Shown here: one piece after another, positions 58,828 through 64,000 of the stretch
How the letters are laid out: each line of letters starts with the position of its first letter
Numbering within the stretch: position 1 is the stretch's first letter
From: Glebionis coronaria
Lineage: Eukaryota; Streptophyta; Magnoliopsida; Asterales; Asteraceae
Length of the DNA stretch: 64,000 nucleotides
Reading direction: 5' to 3'
Assembly: GCA_025667525.1 (NCBI GenBank)
Contig: CM046878.1
Location: 400,203,275 to 400,267,274 of the forward strand
Position numbers and translations under genes: made by a program
The notes under the pieces: model-generated
What the model was told of the DNA's origin: nothing
Database searches by the model: none
Seen by the model: the letters and a program-made list of their open reading frames with translations, nothing else

Positions 58828-59139
58828 GCAGGTATGGCATGTAATTTCAAACTGGTTGATTTTACACGCCCCTATGCAGTGAAGCTGGGTGATGTGGAAG
58901 TCATAGTACAATAGTAGGTCTACCAAGAATTTGGACAGGGGGATACGATAGTTGGCCGAGTCAAACAGGCGCGTGTACACGCCTATTTTCCCCGCCGGTG
59001 CATCCGTAATCGCTTCACCTTCACCTGGATAGGTGGGGTGTACGCTTTCGGGAATATAATACTTCGACAGAAAGTCGATGTATTTTTCCGCCGACATCAC
59101 GTTAAGGACATCCGTGATAAGTGGGTTGTCCTTTACCAT
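58828..59139 (-). pseudogene. R1 antisense gene, exon 1 first half
   Basis: The ATG at 59139-59137 opens MVKDNPLITDVLNVMSAEKY. The region up to the C3 insertion carries the conserved core of the PF04195 family (YYIPESVHP, AGKIGVYTRLFDSANYRIPLS, LHCIGACKINQFEITC). The start is supported by the TATA box 150 bases upstream and by the lack of an in-frame upstream ATG. It was one exon with 50267-50647 before C3. A TAG right after the junction (58822-58824) would now end the protein after about 105 residues. Confidence 0.8.
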
Positions 59140-59290
59140 GTTTTATAAAAAGGTTTTTAAGGGCGTGATGATCTAACCTGCGGCGACGGAAGTCCGTGGA
59201 AAAGAAGGCAAAGTTTTGGAGGTAGAAGCTTGAGAATAACAATGGCGGAAGAAGGGGTGAGTTGTGTGTGTAACAAACACGCATACCAAC

Positions 59291-59300
59291 TCTTATATAG
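59291..59300 (-). promoter_or_regulatory. TATA box of the R1 antisense gene
   Basis: CTATATAAGA on the minus strand, about 150 bases before the ATG at 59139. Confidence 0.6.
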
Positions 59301-59737
59301 GGTTGCCTCGGTTTCCGAGGTAACGTGGATGTTCGACACGTGTAGGCCACCACGCCTATCCAACAGATAGGATTTCTGACACTTCTACAAAATCAGAGGG
59401 GGACCCACGGGTCACTTCTTGGCAGTTTTACATGGCTCAATGATGTCATTAATGGTGCACTTTTGCAGGCGTGTGACTGGACAATTGACTACCATTAATG
59501 TTTTTATTCTTGTGTCGGGATATGCGGCTCTTACATAAGACCGCATTTAACGCTACATTTAATTTGTCTCGGCCGTTACGTGCGGCTGATGTGCTACTCA
59601 AAAAAATATTCCTAAGGTGGGCCGCCACGTGCGGCCAGAACAAAATTTTCAATATTTCTCCTTCCCTAGGTCTTTCTTGGTATGTCCGGAGAGCACCTTG
59701 ATAGTCTAGAGGTTACGCCTACGGCTGTAACAACTAG

Positions 59738-59749
59738 ACTGGGGGGACA
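59738..59749 (+). other. R1 polypurine tract
   Basis: ACTGGGGGGACA, ending exactly at the LTR start TGATGACG. Confidence 0.8.
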
Positions 59750-60322
59750 TGATGACGTATAGTCCCCAGCCGGGTCAGGAACCTGGCCCACGGGTACTAC
59801 CCGTATCCGGCCCATCACAGATGGGTGGGAATAATGTCATTCAAGCTTATGGGCTTGGATGAACAGTGATCGCACACATATGTGCGGCCCACGGCCCGGC
59901 GTGGCCGACATAGGGTTTGACAGAATCGTATTCTGTCTAGGAATAGGTTTACTCCAAGGGAGGAGGATATTCACTACTAAAATTAGAAGATAACAATCAT
60001 TCTAATTCTAGTAGTTATCCTTTCCTTGGGCCGAAGTATCAGTGGCAGCCCACTAGGGTTCCACTGCCTATAAAAGGAACCCCCAAGGGTTCCACAAAGG
60101 TATTACGTCCTGAACTCTTAACTCACATAAAACCCTAACCGATTACTTACTCTCACGCCGGAGTCTAATCGTGGGAAACATTCCCACTGTAAGCCTAACG
60201 CGTGTTGTTTAGTGTGCAGGATCCCAACCAAACAGTTCACTTGGTGCAGGAGTCGGAGCCCAACCAACCCGAATTAAGCCTAATTCGGGTCTAGCAAGGA
60301 TCACCCAACTTTTGCATCAACA
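59750..60322 (+). repeat. R1 3' LTR (573 bp)
   Basis: Uninterrupted copy of the 5' LTR, ending TTGCATCAACA and followed by TACAT. TATAAAAG at 60069-60076. It serves as the reference that reveals the T2s insertion. Confidence 0.95.
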
Positions 60323-60327
60323 TACAT

Positions 60328-60795
60328 AAATTTGTGTTAGACCAAGTTATGAAGTAAACTTAGTCCCTTACAAGATTTTAAAGTAAACCTTGTCCGAGAA
60401 AATTATTTCCCGTTGTGGGCCAACGTTTTCATAAGAAATACGTGACTTTAATGCGAAAAGCGGGTTGCAGTCTGAAATAACTACAAGCCATAATGGGCAT
60501 GTTTTAAAACTTGTACAACTTTTATACGGACTCTATTTTTGGCGCCGTGTCAATATTAATCGACATTTCTAAAGCCGTAAATATTCCCGTACTAAAAGAC
60601 ATGCCCAATTTGAAAACGAAAAATATTTTTGGGTTTTCTTGATTTTATATTTTTTTATGAATTTTCTATGTATTATATTTTTTTTATGGTTTTTCTATGT
60701 TTTATATTTTTTTTATTTTTCTTTTGTTGGTTTAAATATATACGATAATATACAAGATCACGATCAAAGGATACTCGTGGAATAGTTTACCACTA
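60328..60795 (-). other. C2 post-pol region, proximal part
   Basis: Between the C2 pol stop and the R1 insertion. The first part (60600-60730) is a very T-rich run with repeated TTTTTATG-like units. 60328-60466 matches the start of C3 in reverse. No gene. Confidence 0.65.
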
Positions 60796-63700
60796 CTATT
60801 CTTCAGATTCTTCTGCCAACTCCTTAAGTGTCGCTGGTGAGAATGATTTCATGCCTAGCTTTTCGATCAAAAACTCGATACGTCCTCGATCTAAGGCCTT
60901 TGTGAATATATCTGCCAGCTGATACTCAGTGTTGACGAAGTACAGTTCAATCACTCCATTTTCCACTTTCTCCTTGATGAAGTGGTAGCGGATGTCAATG
61001 TGCTTTGCTCGAGAATGTTGAACGTAATTGCAGCACAGAGCGATTGCACTTTTGTTATCACAGTACATCGGGATTTTGTTGAATCCAAGACCGTAGTCAG
61101 TCAATTGTGATCTCATCCAAAGAACTTGAGCACAACAACCAGACATAGCAATGTATTCAGCCTCCGTACTTGATATCGCAGCGCTTTTCTGCCTTTTTGA
61201 TGCCCAACTAACAAGTCTATCTCCAAGAAGTTGCACACTGCCAGAAGTGCTATGTCTGGTATCTTGACACCCGGCATAATCCAAATCTGCATATGAAATT
61301 AGTGCAATAGAGGAATCCTTCGGATACCACAGACCACGATGAAGTGTTCCTTTTAGATACCGAAAGATCCTTTTCACAACATGTAAGTGCTTTTCGGTAG
61401 GCCGAGCCTGATACCGGGCACACATGCCTATAGCAAATTGCAAATCAGGCCTGCTAGCAGTCAGATAGAGAAGGGTGCCGATCATTCCACGGTAAAGTTT
61501 AGGATCGACAGCTATCCCTTCCTTATCTTCATCTAACTTGGATCTCTCCACCATTGGAGTATCCACGGGGTCACAGTTTGCAAAATGATATTTCTTTAAT
61601 GATTCAAGAGAAAATTTGGATTGATTAATGAAGATGCCTCTAGGATTCTGAGAAATTTGCAACCCTAAGAAAAATGAAAATTTTACCATCATCGACATCT
61701 TAAAGCGTGTGGACATAATTTTCTCAAAACAGTCAGACAAACGTTGATTAGTAGCAGCAAATATTATATCATTAACATAAATTTGTACCAGTATTATGTC
61801 GTTGTCCTCCTTGAGAATGAATAATGCTGGGTCCACTTTGCCTTTGGAGAAGCCTTTGGAGATGAGATACGACGATAAGAGATCGTACCACGCGCGTGGA
61901 GCTTGTTTCAACCTGTAAAGAGCCTTCTTGAGCTTGTACACGTGATTAGGATACTCTGAATTGACGAATCCATTCGGCTGGCTTACGTAGACATATTCCC
62001 TTAATTCACCATTGAGAAATGCCGTCTTAACATCCATTTGGTAGACGATCTTCATGTGAGAAACATAAGCAAGGAATAGTCTAATTGCCTCCAATCGTGC
62101 AACATGAGCAAAGGATTCTTCAAAATCAATACCCAAAGCTTGTTTGTAACCTCTAGCAACCAATCTAGCTTTGTTTTTCAGCACACTACCTAACTCATCG
62201 AGTTTAACCTTGTATACCCACAACAATGTCAAGATTTCAACGTTGCTGGGTAACAGAACTAATTCCCACACTTCAAGACGTTGGAATTCATTAAGTTCCT
62301 CTTGCATGGCTTCAATCCATGATGATTCGGTCATGGCTTGTTGCCAGTTTTTAGGTTCAGTATCTGAAAGAAATGCATCAAAATAGAAATATAATGCATG
62401 TTCTTGGAGTTGATGGCGTGTTAATACTGGTCGATCGATGTCACCAATAATATTGCGGATTGGGTGATCCTTTGTCCATTTAGTGTTGTGAGTTTCAATC
62501 CGTGGTGGTCGGGAGTGAACAATTGCAGGAGCTTCCTCTGAGGTAGACGCACCGATAGGGTCTTCAGGTATATGTGAACCAAAGAAGGGAAGCTCTTGTA
62601 AGTGAGCATATTCCAAATCGTGATCATAGAGTTCCTCTTCAACATCATTAGGAACGAGTGGGGGTGAAGATTCAGGTGTTGTTTGTGAATTGGTGGGGGA
62701 TGGGACATCTGGTTCAAGAGTAACAGTAGATGCCTCAGATAGATTTCCATTATCTTGAGCAAAAACTTCGGGAATCGGAGCTACTGCTACAGGTGCTGGA
62801 GAATCATTACTCGATGGATCAAAGAATTCATCAAACATAGGTTGAAATAACTTATCCCACTCGGACCTTGTAGGTGGTATAAATGATGGAGAAGTAGGAT
62901 TGTTGGGAGTTAATCCGGAACTGATTGTACCGGTTCCCATCTCGTGTAATGCGAGTTCAGAGCTGTTTTGCTCAGAAGCCATTGCTGTCAGCTCATCAAA
63001 ATCGACATCCAAAGTTTCTACTATCTTGCCAAGACGCCGGTTATAAATTTGGTAAGCTTTCTTTGCAGGCGAGTAACCAATGAAAATTCCAATATCAGCC
63101 TTCGGTTGAAGTTTTCCCAGATTCTCACTATTTGTATTTGGATAGCAAAGTGCACCAAACACATGAAGATATGAAATATCGGGTTTGTGTCCCTGAAGTA
63201 GCTCATATGGAGTTTTACCATGACGTTTGCGAATGATGGAGCGGTTTTGGGTATAACATGCGGTTGCCACTGCTTCAGCCCATAAGAATAAAGGAGCATT
63301 CGCATAAATCAACATAGTTCGAGCAGCTTCCATTAGTGTACGGTTACGTCTTTCAACGACACCATTTTGTTGTGAGTGCGAGCCACAGATGTTTCATGAG
63401 AAATACCAACCTTTTCATAATAATTTCGAAGAGTCTGATTAACGAACTCAATGCCGTTATCAGTCCGAATGCGGCGAACAATAGCATTACGACGTACTTG
63501 TATCATCTTTAAGAAAGTAATGATATACTCTGGTGCTTGATCCTTGGATGCTAAAATTTTTACCCATGTAAACCTTGAGAAATCATCCACTATGACGAGG
63601 ATGTATCTTCTACCACTCACACTAGCCGTACGCATTGGCCCGCAAAGATCCATGTGCAAAAGATACAATGGTTCTTGGTTGGTGTCTTCTGCTTTAGATT

Positions 63701-64000
63701 TGTAAGATTTCTTGGTGCTTTTCCCCAATGAACATGCGGAACATAAGTGATTCTTGTCAAACTTAAGTTTTGGAAGACCACGAACAAGTTCGTTTCTAGC
63801 CAAATGGTTAATAGCATCAAAGTTAAGATGAGATAACCGTCGATGCCACAACCATGACTTGGTCTTAGATGCTTTGGAGAGTAGACAAACAGGAGAGGCG
63901 GCCATCATGTTTTGAATAGACAAAGTATAGAGATTATCCCCTCGAGAACCCTTTAACAAATCATTTCCTGCAAGATCGCGAATGAAGCAAGTATGTTGTC
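60796..64000 (-). pseudogene. pol: C2 pol: integrase, reverse transcriptase, RNase H
   Basis: Open at the window end. Order on the minus strand: GAG-pre-integrase zinc region (WHRRLSHLNF, CSACSLGKS, about 63750-63860), integrase core with D in LLHMDLCGP and D in RTDNGIEF, then a frameshift near 63335-63350 just before the catalytic Glu region. The second frame (845 codons) runs from KTPYELLQG through the variable linker to Copia RT ([34 protein letters not shown]). The catalytic box reads YVND instead of YVDD, the Asn codon being 61771-61773. RNase H follows ([19 protein letters not shown]). It ends at 60796. The frameshift and the lost RT aspartate mean it is inactive. Confidence 0.9.

Larger units (their letters stand above)
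59140..59749. other. R1 3' end: antisense promoter and polypurine tract
   Basis: Minus-strand CTATATAAGA (59291-59300) is a good TATA box for the antisense gene. The sense-strand polypurine tract ACTGGGGGGACA (59738-59749) abuts the 3' LTR. The remainder is non-coding. Short open frames at 59157-59363 are overlapping and unsupported. Confidence 0.65.
37970..60322 (+). mobile_element. R1: Tat/Retand-type Ty3 element with antisense gene
   Basis: TG...CA element with TACAT duplications. After removing T2s and C3 it is about 10.9 kb: LTRs of 574 and 573 bp, PBS, gag, protease, RT, RNase H, second (archaeal-like) RNase H, integrase, a converging antisense gene and a G-rich polypurine tract. The second RNase H and the antisense gene are marks of the Tat clade. 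LTRs are about 98% alike. Confidence 0.88.
35146..64000 (-). mobile_element. C2: SIRE-type Copia element, split by R1, runs off the right edge
   Basis: Minus orientation. 3' LTR 35146-35508, polypurine tract, a long non-coding 3' region (35521-37964 and 60328-60795) and pol 60796-64000, which is open at the window end. Polyprotein order integrase-RT-RNase H makes it Copia, and the sequence and long post-pol region fit the SIRE clade. The env-position ORF found in C3 is missing. Confidence 0.82.

Noticed and set aside
1..64000. Cellular plant genes, rRNA or tRNA genes, organellar insertions
   Set aside because: Looked for conserved protein domains or RNA genes outside the retroelements and saw none. 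All long frames belong to retroelements.

Overview
The window is eukaryotic nuclear DNA from a flowering plant. It is AT-rich, has spliced genes, and carries plant-type primer binding sites (PBS). The retrotransposon proteins most resemble those I know from the daisy family (Asteraceae, perhaps Anthemideae). That family placement is from memory and is only moderately certain. I found no cellular gene. Almost every base can be assigned to nested LTR retrotransposons, and the insertion order can be read from target-site duplications (TSDs) and from host reading frames that resume on the far side of each insert.

The outermost layer is a Copia element, C1 (+ strand). Its LTR end, PBS and first gag codons are at 1-1160, and its gag resumes at 30402-30941. 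Between these lies T1s, a Tekay-like solo LTR (1161-1586 and 27320-30401). T1s is split by T1, a full chromovirus-type Ty3 element on the minus strand (1587-27314), with 3.06 kb LTRs, a broken gag-pol frame and an extra acidic pre-gag ORF. The 5' LTR of T1 is split by A1 (12141-25587, minus), an Athila-like element that keeps only gag and protease between 3.7-3.8 kb LTRs.

The C1 gag is interrupted again at 30942 by A2, a decayed Athila element (+) whose LTR holds a long TTCCGGATTAGG-type array. The A2 protease region is interrupted at 35146 by C2, a SIRE-type Copia element (minus) that runs off the right edge. The long 3' region of C2 is split by R1, a Tat/Retand-type Ty3 element (+, 37970-60322). 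R1 has gag, protease, RT, two RNase H domains and integrase, plus an antisense gene with three introns and its own TATA box. The 5' LTR of R1 contains T2s, a second Tekay-like solo LTR (38056-41293). The antisense gene is split by C3 (about 50648-58826), a 5'-truncated SIRE 3' half. C3 carries an intact 1319-codon env-position ORF, a tandem array inside its leader intron and a complete 3' LTR.

Nesting is therefore C1 > T1s > T1 > A1 on the left and C1 > A2 > C2 > R1 > (T2s, C3) on the right. All gag-pol frames are broken. The intact reading units are the C3 ORF and the separate pieces of the R1 antisense gene.
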